This document shows positions 23,510 to 36,219 of a DNA stretch of 64,000 bases, piece after piece. The translations under genes and the position numbers were made by a program. The number at the start of each line of letters is the position of its first letter. Positions within the stretch are counted from its first letter, which is position 1. The notes beneath the pieces were generated by a model. That model saw only the letters and a program-made list of their open reading frames with translations, was not told where the DNA came from and did not search any database. This DNA comes from Melitaea cinxia. Taxonomy: Eukaryota > Arthropoda > Insecta > Lepidoptera > Nymphalidae. Location: NCBI RefSeq assembly GCF_905220565.1, contig NC_059396.1:17357206-17421205 (forward strand). Reading direction: 5' to 3'.

Positions 23510-25500
23510 ACTACAATAACAAATAAAAACAACACACACACAACAAACAAGTACAAAAAATATTATTAGATATATCAAAACAATAACAGAATAATAACAG
23601 TATTCAAACTAATCAATAATAAAAAAACTGTCAATGAAACAAATTATGAAAGAAAACTAAATACAACTTACGAGTAGATACTAGAGTAGTTATTTTTTAC
23701 TTAGTTACCAAGTTCGACATTAAACTTACAACTAAATTTACTAATCAATACCAGTAAAATTAAAAATTAATACTTTCAAGTACCAAGATTAGTTACGTCG
23801 GTACAAAATCGAGCAGAAAGCGGTATCAATGTGTGCGTACGCGTAATGTTATTGTGTTGAGACTTAAATACCTAAACTTGAGCGAGTTAAAAATGAGATA
23901 GCGTCCTTAATCGAGATCTTAAGAGACATCCTGTTCTTTAAGTTGAAAAATTGTATACAGTTATGTACAGCGGATTTACGTTGGTAGTTGCTGTTAATAA
24001 TGACCTTAAACACGCACAGTTGTTGGCGATAATGGCTGGCATGTAGGTGCCAAACCCCTTCGCGCCCTTTGGGATTGACCCACATTCCTAGCTTACTGTT
24101 TCACGCGGTATTATATTGACATAAGTAGCTTTAATAAAAACGTAAACGGTGAGCCCATTTGCTCGGGATAATACCTTTTTTTTCTTGTAATTTTAGCTGA
24201 CTTATCGCCTTCTGCGTTATTTAAATGTTCGTGTTAACATTTATAATTATTTTAGATTTATTTGTGTGATAAAATAAAACATTTTGACTATAATTAAGAG
24301 TTTAGTTTTGTTTCGTGGTCTTATAATATTATTTAATAATGTTACTTTTCTACTAAAGAAAATACATAAAAACTGAAAGAAAACATGTAAGTACATACAA
24401 TAATCACGTGTTTATGGTTAGAAGCGAAACAGAGATAGTTAGTAAATGGTATTCACATGCTCTATGGGATATACAACATTTTTTCTTATATGTAAATAGT
24501 CGAATTTCCCATAAATTACATTTAAATTATTGATATTCACATGCGATAAAAACGGAGTCGTGTGAACAGTCTGTTTCATTCCGAACACGTGTCTTGGAGA
24601 TAGGGCTGCCAACCGTACTTCAAAATAATATCCCCCCTCTTTCGTATCGCCACCAAACAAATGCGCCTCGCCTTATATACATATACTCCTGTCCTATGTA
24701 AATACCTCAGTATTTAAATAGGTACCTCCAGGTATACAGGAAACTATTGCTTAGCCTGAATTTATGAGACTACATAAGCTTGTATTAAAAAGATGTTTTC
24801 TAAGAGATTTTGAAGTACAAATTAAAATACTTTTTCCATGATGTTTTTTTTTTTGAATCTGTAGCTTTATTATTGGTGGGAACCCTAAACGCAGAGGAAC
24901 GAGGGATTTATAGTCTCCGTCCGATTAGAAACTTGTTTTATGAATGCACTTTGTAAAGAAATTTATTATGACCCTTATAACCATTTAAATTAAGGACACA
25001 TGGCACATTATTTACTACGTTATGAAAAGGTTTAAAAAATAGTAAATTAAATTAAACCTTTAATTTCTTTCTGATATCAACTGAGATATGATATTATTGA
25101 CATTGAATTACTATTATAATTCTAATAAAGGAAATGTATAAAAGAATGAATATTTTAATATTTTTTTGCACGCGAGGAAAGTTCGGCGCGACTTCTAGTT
25201 CGAAATGTGAAAGTTGAAAACCTCCCACAGTGTCACATGTTAGTTAATATATTAGCGAGTTTCGGCTATAAAGAGATTGTATCAAATCTCTATTATATTA
25301 TCTTGAAAGGGTTTCATATTAATGGTTTTACGGTGCTTTCGGACCAGCTCACAATGAACAAAAATTATTCAAAATTTAAAGGGGCATGGTATATTTGAAT
25401 CCGATTAGAAATTTAATCTTCTTGATTAGTATGTAACCGTTACGAGTTAATTTTCACATTAGATTCGAACGATATCATTTGCGCTAAAAGCATTGTTACA
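23510..25500. other. A/T-rich DNA, nothing recognised
   Basis: No supportable gene. Short open frames (23864-24085, 24439-24660, 25207-25398) have no recognisable domains. Confidence 0.4.
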
Positions 25501-25504
25501 AACC

Positions 25505-26100
25505 AAGCTATTAATCTAATCATCTGTATTGCAATCGGCCACAACCACAATGTTCTGCCGGCTGAACCTCGTGATGCATTCAATATTGTCCTGCGACTTT
25601 AATATTCAAAATTCCTTTCAAATGATGGATAATACAGATAATTAGGAGGCATCATCTAGCTTAGTACAGTATTACATCAACACATTTCATATCATTTGCT
25701 AAAATTGGGTATTAGTAGAAGCAGCAGGGTTAAAAGTACCATAATTTCTTATAACGGTCATTGAACTAGATTTTCTAGCCATCTTTATAAATACTAACTT
25801 CCGCTATTTGTATAGTGCTATACGATAACGAAGGCTATACCAATTTATCAAAAATCGTATAACGTTTTTGGTCCGCACAAGCCGGATATTCAATTCGAAA
25901 TTCAAAATTCCCTGTATTTAATGGTGCAGCTGACGAGAAATTCGGTATATAAATATTCCATTGTCTTCTCGTCGTGCATCCAGAGCGGTCGTTAGAACCG
26001 TTTGCACTGCGGCTGTTATTAATCTAATCGGTGCTGCATCGGGCCGCAAGCGCGTTCTGGAGCCCATTCTCATCTACCGCGACCATTTCTATTACTGTAT
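25505..26100. other. Two related islands with TAATC pairs
   Basis: TATTAATCTAATC occurs at about 25509 and again at about 26017. Each is followed by similar GC-richer sequence ('..gcaatcggcc..tgttctg' and '..gcatcgggccgc..gttctgg'). TAATC is the Bicoid/Otx-class homeodomain core (family knowledge). It may be a duplicated cis-regulatory element. Confidence 0.3.
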
Positions 26101-26465
26101 AAAAATAAAAAAACTAAAAATCATTTTTGGTTCGTGATTAGATTTTTTTTTTATATTTTATATCTGTTATTTTATTTTCTTCTTAAGCTAAGGTTTATTA
26201 TAAGGTTTACTGTCTAAGTCGATATTTTAATGAGACTTTTTATTTAATTATACGTATTAAAATTTGACTGATATATAAAACTATCAAAGAAATATTTAAA
26301 TTGTGGACAAAATTAAAATTTAAAAACAATGAATAGTTATAGTAGTTAAAAGCATTTGTAATACAATATTAACATACCAATTAGGGATAAAACAAGCCAA
26401 ACCCAACAAACTAAAGTAATTAAATATTTACAGATAAAAAAAAAATATTAGAAAAAATAGAGGGA

Positions 26466-26475
26466 TTTATTTATT
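26466..26475 (-). terminator. Polyadenylation signal, two overlapping AATAAA
   Basis: The minus strand reads GGAATAAATAAATCC about 50 nt after the stop codon of the candidate terminal exon, followed by a T-rich stretch like a downstream element. Confidence 0.45.
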
Positions 26476-26524
26476 CCAGACTTCTTTCCAATATTAGCGG
26501 CAGTGTAAGGTATCGACGGCTCAG

Positions 26525-26619
26525 CTAATCATTGGAAGCCGCAGCCGGGAGCAGTTCCGATACGAATGTGACCGACAATCCCAGAGCCACAACTATGGCA
26601 GCAGCGGCGAACCGCTTTG
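26525..26619 (-). CDS. Candidate 3'-terminal coding exon with hydrophobic C-terminal tail
   Basis: On the minus strand an acceptor (atttcag, AG ending at 26620, with a branch-point-like ttaac about 26 nt upstream) is followed by 2 nt and 30 sense codons to TAG at 26525-26527. The peptide starts KRFAAAAIVVALGL, continues hydrophobic (VTFV) and ends PAAASND. This would fit a GPI-attachment tail or a single membrane segment near a C-terminus. Codon use is GC-rich (GCC, GCT, GTG, CTG) and unlike the flanks, and AATAAA lies 50 nt downstream. No family can be named from a tail alone. Earlier exons should lie at higher coordinates, possibly beyond this window; I could not identify them. Confidence 0.45.
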
Positions 26620-26649
26620 CTGAAATGCTTGATTCTTCGTTAATTAATA

Positions 26650-28800
26650 CGATAAAAATATTTTAAATCAAATAATTACTCGTGTTAGATACATGAATAG
26701 GTATACGAAATATAATAAATAATTGTATTTATGTAATATACGGTTTGTTAAAACAATACAAATTAAATAAATAAATCCGTCCTAGAAGATGAAATCAGAC
26801 GTTAAGATCCAATAATAAAATGATTTACGATGAAAATTATAAGAGTATTTGATAAAAAAATTAATAAATAAGTAATTTAAAGGCTTATCTCTAAATTGTA
26901 ACATAACAAAACTAATACTAAAGTAGAGTACAATACAAGATGTTTGGCAAACATTAGATGTAAATTAGCATCAAATAGTACAAACTATTTCGTATGTAAG
27001 CTTAATGTTTACGCTCAACAAATTGATGTAGCATTTGCAACGTTGGAATTCAATTACAATATTTTCCCCGATACATCTATGTTTACTGATCGAAGTGGAT
27101 CGTAATTGGTGCGTACACGGTACACTACCCTTCAGACATCGATTCGACCGGAATAAGGCCTGCGATTGATTAATCGAACTTGTCGGCTCAGGATCTCGCT
27201 TAATTGAAAAGTCAACGTCTTGCCATGTCTGCTAGATTACTCGATATGTGAAGGTTATTTATTATTTCGACTCTAGCTCTTTGTCGGCAATTAAAGCTCT
27301 TGTTTTACATTTAGATTAATTACTTTAATATTATTTTTATCCTTTTTTGTTGTGAATTTTTAAAACAACTGCCAGCGTTTTCACTTACGGAACAAAGACG
27401 TTTATTTCCAAACGAATGCTTTGTAATGCCGCTCTTAAATCGCATGAATTGTGATATTAGCTTAAATAATAGTTATCGTGGATTTCGGTGGTTAGCATAA
27501 AAGGGTGCACTTTAGGAGATAAATTAGTGGTTTTATGTCTCCATAATGCTCACATTCAGTTCCTGGACGTGACACAAAACAAGTAGCCGTGCGACCGCCA
27601 TTTTGTGTAAATAATTTAGCAAGATTCGCGCGGAATGGCCGAAACATCCGCCCGTCACTGACAAGTGGATGTGAAACGGTTTTAAATGTTTAAAATGTTT
27701 TTTGTCACTCGTTACTAATACATTTTGTTTCTCAGGTATATCACTATCTATAGTTGATTAAAAGCAAACGGAATTATGAATTTCTAACGAAAAAAATGTC
27801 ATTTAACAATGATCAGTGATGAATTACGAATAACAATAACAGTTTTTCATTCTTTATAACTAAGAGCTAAAAATAGATATAATAAAACTTAGAAAAATTA
27901 TATTGTGTTTAACCACGCTTCCTTCAGTACAAACGCTGAAGAAAAACTAAAACATAAATTTAACCGCAGCAGCAACATGGAAACGTTGGACGAACTGTAC
28001 AAAGAAAATGCCTCGAATAAAAAGAGTATACAGACCAACAAAAAACCAGTTTTCTTTCCAGGGTTTCCGAACGCATAAATTACACGCACACACGCGAAGT
28101 TAGCAATAAAGGGATCTTTATGAGGCACGGAACGGAGTGTAGTTCCGTAGGACGTGGCCAGAACAGTGCGCGAGTGGACCAGACAGCCAGTTCCGTAGAC
28201 CAAATAACTTGGTAAAATCGCTAGCAAATGCATCGGGTGTTTCCGGACGGAGCGCCGCGGACGGCACTCGCTTTATAATGCCGCTGAAATTTGTGTTGTG
28301 GTCTCGTTTAATCGAATAAGCAGATTTTTTTCTCATGTATAATCGTACGTTCAAAAATTTTCTATCTATCCGTCAAAACAATAAGTATTTAGTATTACGT
28401 TTATATTTTTTTGGACAGGGTTTGCTTTATGTGGTAGACGCTTAAGTTTGTTCCTTAAAAGGTTTTGAAGATATAGATAAGAGAAACGTCTTCACTTTTT
28501 AATTTCACGGTTTAGTAATTTCTTGTTATAGTAAAAGTTTGTTCGATTTAGTTTGTGTTTCATTTGAAATTTGAACTGATTACAAACTTCTTGGAAGTAT
28601 TAACATTTTTTGACAGACTTAGACTTTAGATAAAATCTGAATTACTCTAATTTTGTATACTATAACTTTGGCCATATTTTATGTGCTATGGTTACAATTG
28701 CAGTGATATTAAGTATATTAGTTAGTTAGTTCATATGAACGGAGTTGCTTTAGTCGAAACATTAAACAAAATAAAAGGTGCATATAATACATCTTTGACT
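26650..28800. other. Unique DNA with islands 27040-27300, 27540-27680, 28060-28300
   Basis: These stretches are GC-richer and non-repetitive. Minus-strand frames at 27898-28354 pass through the last island but overlap each other and resemble no protein. I read the islands as possible conserved non-coding DNA within an intron or intergenic region. Confidence 0.35.
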
Positions 28801-28802
28801 GG

Positions 28803-29005
28803 TGCTTTTGCTACCAAAAGCATTGCATCGCGTTGCTGACCCTCCCTACAATCCCTCCAGCAGCTCTGGCTACCTTACTCACAACAGGGACACAATACTG
28901 CTTGAAAACAACTGCTGCTGCTACTACTTGAAGTACTTATTCAGTCGGGTCACTCCAGACTTTAAGCAGGATATTTCCTTCTATGCCCTGCCTGTTAAGA
29001 TGCTA
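28803..29005 (-). repeat. Dispersed repeat family Y, reverse copy
   Basis: Read on the minus strand it follows the 4302 copy: 'cagggcatagaaggaaatatcctgc', 'ggagtgacccgactgaa', 'ttttcaagcagtattgtg', 'gagtaaggtagccagagctgct', 'gcaatgcttttggt'. The plus-strand open frame over it (28802-29011) is an artefact. Confidence 0.65.
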
Positions 29006-29014
29006 AGATAAAAC

Positions 29015-30595
29015 CTACATTTAAATACATGCACTTTACTACTAACATGATTTGATAGTACTTTTATATTAGACATTCTTAAGACAAAAATAATGTTTAG
29101 AGTATAATTAGATAAAGAAGAGAAAAATTGACCATAATAGAAAATGTAATAAACAATTGTAGCACACGTTTTTCAACATCTTTTGAATAAAAATTGAACC
29201 CAGAACTGCCATTATACCAGCTCAGTCTTCATTCAATACCTATATATTACATTGAAATGCCTTGTAAGCTATATAAATCTACATTTGAACACAATGCATA
29301 GATTCCTACACAATGCGGAGACGGACAGACGTTTGTTCTTCGGCAAACATTAGTTTGTCCCTTACAAAACGCTCCCAGACTTCGAGAGACAATGTTTGCG
29401 GATGATACGAGAAGCTACAAATAGCCACTGTCGGGAATTGAACTCTTTGACTTGATGCTTATTCTTGCTTGGAATTGGATAATATTGCGTTAAGTTTTTA
29501 ATTTTAGTATAAAACAATTCTCAGTCGCAATTATAGTAGGAAAGTCGATTCTCTGCTTTGTTTTTTTGGTTCACAGAGATCGAATGGTAAACAATGTTTG
29601 TAAAAATAATTAGGCATATTTTTATTTTGAACCTATAGACGGACTACATTAGAATAAATGTGAGGAATATCTTTTTCATTGTTTAAATTATCGGTTTATG
29701 ATTGCTGGGATCAAACGTTATTGGAAACTTTTTTATTTATTATCTTTGCATAACATTAGTAACAAAAATCAATCCGTATCAATGGTACGATCAAATTCTG
29801 TATGAAATTAGGCGTTTCCTTTATCAACAATTCTAGTTTTGTTTGATATTTAGAGAATCTTGAAGTATTCAATATTGTATGACGTATTTTTAGGTTGGTT
29901 TTTCTTCTCTTTTACCATGTTTTTATTCCTCTGTACACGTTCACGAAAAATTCATTGAAAGATATTTTAGTATGAGTATATAATAATAACAACTCGGCAT
30001 TTTTATCGTTCGGTGCGAGTACCAAAATGAATTTAAGATGGCTTTTTAGCATAAGAAAATAATAAAAGAGCGCGTAATTTGATCTTTGATATGGCATGCC
30101 GAGACCATTAATGAAATCACATAGAATACATTAATATTATAATGCGAAATACGAGTTCAGTACGCAGAGTAGGCTGTAAATATATATCATGGTAACAAAA
30201 TGATTCAAAGAAAGTAATAAAAGATGTCAGAACTGAAAATAATATAATATAAAAATAAACATACGGAATGTGTGTATATTTTTGTTAATTTAGAAAAGAA
30301 AAGATTCTTCAGAATGAACGTTGTTACTAAAGATTATATCTTAATACATTATAAAGCAATAAAGACAATTAAGCGTAATATTAGCATTCACAAACTAATT
30401 GTACCGTCTTGAAGATACACTTTCTTATTTTAGGTATCGAACGGTAAAAGCGATAGATTAAAATAATGTAATCGATTAGAGCTGTCCTTTTTTTAAACGT
30501 TTCTATTTCAAAAAGCTTTTATTTAACTTGAAATATATGTATGTATCTAAGTATGTATGTGATTATATCAATTGTGTAATGGCGTTATATGTTGA
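29015..30595. other. A/T-rich DNA, nothing recognised
   Basis: Unique sequence with a slightly GC-richer patch at about 29300-29440. No supportable gene. Confidence 0.4.
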
Positions 30596-30599
30596 TAAT

Positions 30600-30665
30600 A
30601 AGAGTTTGTCCAGCATGGAGACAGAAGCATATGCCCAGCAGTGGGATGTTAAAGGCTAAATGCGG
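30600..30665 (+). repeat. SINE 3' fragment
   Basis: 'catggagacagaagcatatgcccagcagtgggatgttaaaggct' is the terminal block of the common SINE, as at 33340 and 41780. Confidence 0.65.
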
Positions 30666-30669
30666 AAAG

Positions 30670-31660
30670 GTTTATTTTTTACTTTTTAGTGCGCTTAAAA
30701 TAAAAGTTTTTTTTTTAAATATTTTTTCACTTTTGATTCATTTTAAAGAATGAAGAGATTTTATTAGGTTTCTCATGATAACATAGCATACCTTATTTGG
30801 GCAGTTGAAAAGAAAATAATTACCTACAAACAAGTACCAAACTTGAGATAATATTACATTAATTACGGAGAACTTGAAGTTTCTTTTTATAATCGGATTT
30901 CTTTATTAAGTCGTGGATAGATGGCAGAGTGAGTCGAAATGTCGCAATATACGCCTAGAACACATCGATAGAGGTCGTTAGTTTGATTTATTGGTCTTTT
31001 ATAGCTTCTGATAAGGTCACGTTTTGGCGGCGTGAAGAAAGGTGGCATTCTGTAATACACTTTGCTTGGTTTGGGAAAGTACCTGTATGATTAATAATGG
31101 AAGAATCAATGCGTTCATATTTAGTTGCTTGTGTTTATATTAACTTGGTGTAATATAGCGAAATAAAATGTAAATAACTTTAATATTAAACGACATACTT
31201 ATTTTTACCTATTTAAATTTCGTGTTTCCCCTCAGACAATGAATCATTTTTTTATAAATCTTATGAGTCATTTTTAGGGTTGTAAATCGTGTGAAATTCT
31301 AGTCAATTATGAGTACATAGGCATAATAATAAAACAAAAATAAATACAACGTATTCGTGACTGTTAAAAAACAATTTGATGGCACCACCCCTCGCGTGCG
31401 GAAATGAGTTCGTTTTTTATTTTATTTGAGAACGTTAAAAAAATAGCCTTTTCGAACTAGACGTCACGCTAAATGAACAAGGGGGTAAGTTGATAATAAC
31501 ATGCCGTATACACATCATATTTTACATGCTTATATGTAAATTAGGTATTTTTTTGTGAACCTTAGTTCATACGTAGCGTAATTGTCATTGACAAACGTAA
31601 TACATCAGGAAAAAATAGTAATTCTCTAAGCTATAGCAATTTTGGTTCTATCAGCTTTTA
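30670..31660. other. A/T-rich DNA, nothing recognised
   Basis: Unique A/T-rich sequence with no supportable gene or repeat. Confidence 0.4.
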
Positions 31661-31664
31661 GTGC

Positions 31665-32086
31665 TTAAGGGGCTACACTACCTCAGCTCGAATTAAGATT
31701 TCACCCGTACTAACACACATGAGAATTGAGAGCGCTTGGTTCATCGCGCGAATTATATGTATTTTCTCCCCACAAACATTACCAATAGTTATTTTTTTAA
31801 AAACGCAACATATAAAATGTTCTTCATACTTATTTCAATTACCATGCTTAATCTCAAGTCCATAACTTCTATATTTACTGAGATATTAAGGTTTTAATAC
31901 AAAAATAGAGGTATTTTTTTATATCGAGAAAATTTTATGGAATCGTGTTTTCGAAACATATGAAAGATAGTTTATGTCCTGAAATTTACTATACATCAAT
32001 TTCAAACTAAAATATTCAGTAGTTTGGAAGATATGGGCATCCTGCCGAGTGGAAAATAAGCAATTTGAGGTAGCATACACTCTTAA
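31665..32086. mobile_element. MITE with TTAA target duplication
   Basis: TTAA at 31665-31668 and 32083-32086 flanks 414 bp. The ends are GGGGCTACACTACCTCA and TGAGGTAGCATACACTC, inverted repeats that match best over their inner CTACCTCA part. The interior is A/T-rich and non-coding. TTAA duplication suggests mobilisation by a piggyBac-type transposase (inference). Confidence 0.55.
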
Positions 32087-32089
32087 TAA

Positions 32090-33115
32090 GAAACATTTAG
32101 ATAATTAACGTGGTTGATTCGGACCACGAAAGAGACAAAACACTGATATTTACTGTAGAGTAAAAATTGTAGATTACAAATATCGCCATCGATTACAAAA
32201 ATCGTTACTGCTACGAAACATTTATCTAAGAAAAAAATATTACAGATATTTTAATTTTTAAATTAATCCATTAAGTTATTAATTCTAAATTAATTTCGAT
32301 AATTCTAAACGGAAGAATGTACAAAACTTAATTTGCTGTAGGTACAATGAAATGTTTGTTGCGAATAAACAGAACAAGTAAAGTGCACTAAGCAGCCATT
32401 TTGTCCACGTTCCACGCACACAAGCTCACGAGGGGCGTATTCTGGACGCGTCGTCTTTGTTTAATCTGTGACACTCGATTTGAATTTTCAAATCTCTAAC
32501 AATTTATTTATTTTTTTAACCAGCCTTAACATTTATGAAATTTTAAATCGTTTTTATTTTTACGTGTTTAATTAAGTGCTCTGAATAACGTAACAATAAA
32601 GCACTCACGTTATAATAAGATTTTTTTTCGATATTACGTGTTTCGAACCCTGCCCATAATTAGTTCGTCACGTAAGCGTGGCGTGCGTACAAGATTGGAT
32701 TTAATAAGCGCCGCTCACGACACACCAGGATAGCCCTGCCCCGCCTATGGTGACGAGAAAATTTTAATAATGTCCAATATACACATGTGAGCATATGAAT
32801 TGCAGTTTAGCGAACGTATCGGAGTTAATAAGGTATTTAAACAATGTTCCCATAGTTCGCTATTGTAGATGTTTATCGATATTTCGCTTCGAAATTGTTA
32901 TTGTAGGAGATAAAGTTGTGTTTTGTCTGGTATCTGAAACCCACATCCGCGTTATTCCTAACTTAATTATCCACTATATACACGTAATTAAGTAGGTATT
33001 TGGTTGTCGTAAAATCATTAATTTGGATATATTAATTAATTTTCGACATTTAGTTATTAATTTAATATCTATAGCGATTTGTGTTGATCTATTTATTTTC
33101 TTCAAATATGTATGA
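32090..33115. other. A/T-rich DNA with GC patches 32390-32470 and 32640-32760
   Basis: No gene is recognised. The two patches are non-repetitive and CpG-containing, possibly conserved elements. Confidence 0.4.
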
Positions 33116-33120
33116 TAACA

Positions 33121-33390
33121 ACTGAGACTGACAGCTTAACGTGCTCTCCGAGGCACGGTGGGGAGACCCACAAGTACGGATATCCAAACCGGAAACAAAT
33201 AATACTATCCATCCTAAACGGTGACCATATATATCTGATATATCAGATGTATACACCTGTTAGTAAACATTACTCATAGTAGGAAATATATCCGTTAACT
33301 CCCAGTGGAGTAGAGTGGTGGATTAAGTTGCGATCCTTCTCCTACATGGAGAAAGAGACCTATGCCCAGCAGTGGGAAGTTACATTTTTC
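33121..33390. mobile_element. Head-to-head composite of two SINE fragments
   Basis: Positions 33128-33175 ('gacagcttaacgtgctctccgaggcac...') are SINE body on the minus strand. Positions 33250-33385 ('acacctgttagtaaac', 'gcagtgggaag') are the 3' part on the plus strand. One insertion would keep one orientation, so this is two insertions or an inversion. Confidence 0.65.
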
Positions 33391-33394
33391 AATA

Positions 33395-34240
33395 TTTAAT
33401 AATTTTCAAATATTAATTTGATAAAATATGCTTCGATCATACACGACAGTTTGACTCTTGGAGAAAGTTTAAACCTTAATATTCCTGAGCTATAAGACAA
33501 CCCGCTATGACCTACAAGTCTACTTGTTCGAAACCGCGTCCACTTGTTCTGCGCATTATACAAAATTGTAACACTGAACATGATTGAAGAAGTTAATTCC
33601 TTTAAATACAGTAAAAGCGATAACAGAAATGAAAAATTATGTATAAGCAGTAATTTCGTCCGGAAACGTAACGCCAGCGTGTAAACAACTGTTATTTTAA
33701 AATCAAATTGTTATTCCTCGTAACACGTTCAGAAACCATGCTATTATTCATAGTCGAAACACTTTATTTAATTTGCGTTATGCGGAAACAACATCCCTCA
33801 ATGTGTTAAAACAAACAAATGTGGCCCTTACATCAAAGGGCATACGGTCCGGTAGAGTTAATAAATTGCAACCGACACTACGTAGCGAAATAAATGGATA
33901 ACTGTATGGACTCGTGGCGTTACGCGTATAACTCGATTTGCTTTTGTGAAATTTCAACAAACAAACGCTCTAATGGGCAAAAGTTTAAATATAAAACAAA
34001 TTACACAGAGACTTTATGAAATAATGTTTGCGAGCGTGTTCGTGACGAATATGACGATTTTACTACTTCTGTGGCTTTGAATATGGAATATTTTAACTAT
34101 TCATAAAACGACTTAAAATACAAATCACGAAAATGAAAACATGATTTCGTTAAAAATAACAAATAATTTACTAATGCTGTATATGATACAAAATTTAAAT
34201 CTATCATTTCTTATAGGTAAATAATATATCTGTACATCTA
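33395..34240. other. A/T-rich DNA, nothing recognised
   Basis: Unique sequence; two short minus-strand frames have no recognisable features. Confidence 0.4.
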
Positions 34241-34241
34241 A

Positions 34242-34564
34242 CTAGCTGTGCACGCGACGTCGTCCGCGTGGAATTTAAAAAAAAACTTATTGTTCAGTTC
34301 GCTGAGTTATAAAATAAATAAATTTCTAAAATAAAAGTAACCTAAGTTACTCCTTACTACATCAGCTATCTGCCAGTCAAATTCCCGTCAAAATCAGTCC
34401 AGCCTTTTCAGAGATTAGGCGGAACTAACAGACAGACAGACAAAAATTGTAAAAAACGTTATTTCGGTATATGCACCGTGTATAGATCCCATATACCTAT
34501 ATTAGTAAAAATCGGTTATTTTTATATTACAAACAGACACTCCAATTTTATTTATTTGTATAGA
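34242..34564 (-). mobile_element. Non-autonomous Helitron, complete
   Basis: On the minus strand the element begins A|TCTATACAAATAAATAAAA (5' end at 34564) and ends CTAG|T (34242-34245). Just before CTAG is the hairpin CACGCG-gacgacgt-CGCGTG. These are the hallmarks of Helitrons: 5' TC, 3' CTRR preceded by a hairpin, insertion between A and T, no target duplication. It is 323 bp with no coding capacity. Related copies are at 56332-57734 and 60167. Confidence 0.8.
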
Positions 34565-34569
34565 TAAGT

Positions 34570-35755
34570 AAATAATAATTAATCTCAAATCTAAACTGAA
34601 TCTAAAAATCTAATCTAATCTAAACTGAAATAAGCGACGAACAAAAACGACTTTTCATAATATGCGATATTATACCATCAATGTCTGAGCGCGTCATTTA
34701 AAATGAGGAGTGACAGTCAATGTGATAGACCACCTCAATTGCATAACACGCTCCCCAAAAAGTCAAAGACGTGAGCAAAATTCAAAGTGGGTCATAAATC
34801 TTTTTATCTAACATTTAGATATTTGCAATTCCCACAAATGACCTGTGTAAAGCGATCTACGAGAGGTGCTATAACTCGATTTGAGAATAAATGACTCGGA
34901 AGTTGATCTACAGTTTCATTGGTATACCAATATTAGAAGAGAAAATTTTCGCTTACGTATCCATTGCCACACTAGTTACACGTGTAAGGTACAACCGTTA
35001 CACGAATTCCGCAATACGTAGTCGAACGATGCGCGATTCCGGCCGGTTTTAAAACCTCGGTATGCTGTTATTTTTTTCTTACAAATGCGACCTTTGACTG
35101 CGATTCTGACGAATTCGACTTTTGGCAATTGCGTATCAAATGAAAAATGGTGGTTTAAACGTCGAAATGGTTATTGATGGTCGACTTCAAATTTACTTTT
35201 ACGAATGTCAGATTAACGAACAGCCAGCTTATGAACGGCGCGAAACAATTTGTTTGACTGAAACATGAAAAAAATTCACCACCATTAAGCTTTGATCTCG
35301 TAGATACAATATTTATTATGCTACTTTTAATATACTAGCATATTTTATTACGAATTTCAATTTAAATATCATTATATATACGCTAAGTTTAAGATGTTTG
35401 CCTCTCTTTTTAGAAAAAACCTTACAATTACTCTACATAAATTTATATCATTTTATAGATAATTGCTTGCTCTGTCGGCATCAACAACTAAAAAATTTAA
35501 GAGAGCTTTTGTTTTTGTAAATTTATTAATTATTAAAATTGTATATATGACTTTAGTTAGTTGTTTCAAAAGTAAATTTTTTCTTCAATTTCAACTTAAC
35601 TCACGATAAATACTTTTTTAGTAATTTTGTTAAGTGATAATTATTATACTTATTTAGTGCGAATTATTCAAATTCGCACTGGTATAGCCTAGTATTTAAT
35701 AATAGTTTATTAATTTCGAGTAAGGTTTGAATAGATTAAGCGATCTTTGAATCTT
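34570..35755. other. Unique DNA with patch 34960-35250
   Basis: No gene is seen. Short repeats of 'aatctaaactg' occur near 34590-34630, and a GC-richer patch spans about 34960-35250. Confidence 0.4.
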
Positions 35756-35759
35756 GCAG

Positions 35760-35982
35760 TGTTCTTGACCATGCCTCTAATCTCGTGGAGCGCAACTGCG
35801 GTATCGTCGGTCCGAAGCCAATTAGTTCAGATAGCTTCTGTTTAGAGGAGAGATGCGGAGTGAACTTAACTAGTGCTCAGAACTGTTTGGTGAACGCCGA
35901 AGAGGATTCGAAATCACTTCGTGGGTTTGTTAGCCCGATAGCGGGTGTATTCACTAACGAACACTTACCATCGTGTCATTAA
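35760..35982 (+). other. Possible exon or orphan reading frame
   Basis: After an acceptor-like 'cttgcag' (35753-35759) a frame stays open for 73 codons to TAA at 35980-35982, reading VLDHASNLVERNCGIVG at its start. Composition is GC-richer than the flanks. No domain is recognised and no AATAAA lies nearby. It may equally be a conserved non-coding block. Confidence 0.25.
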
Positions 35983-36219
35983 TGATTGAATTTCAGCTAT
36001 CATTAACGGACATTATAAATGTTCCATTTTAAATCTTTTAAGTTATAATTACTACACCCATTCAAAATATACTCTTTAATAATTGTTTAGCTTTGAAATG
36101 TTACTAATATCAAGTACAAAAAAAGAATAACATTCGAAAATATTATTCGACTTCTTTTTAAAATTTGGTAAAACTAGCAACGATCTTTTTGATTCAAAAT
36201 TTTTGCTCTAAGAATCTGA

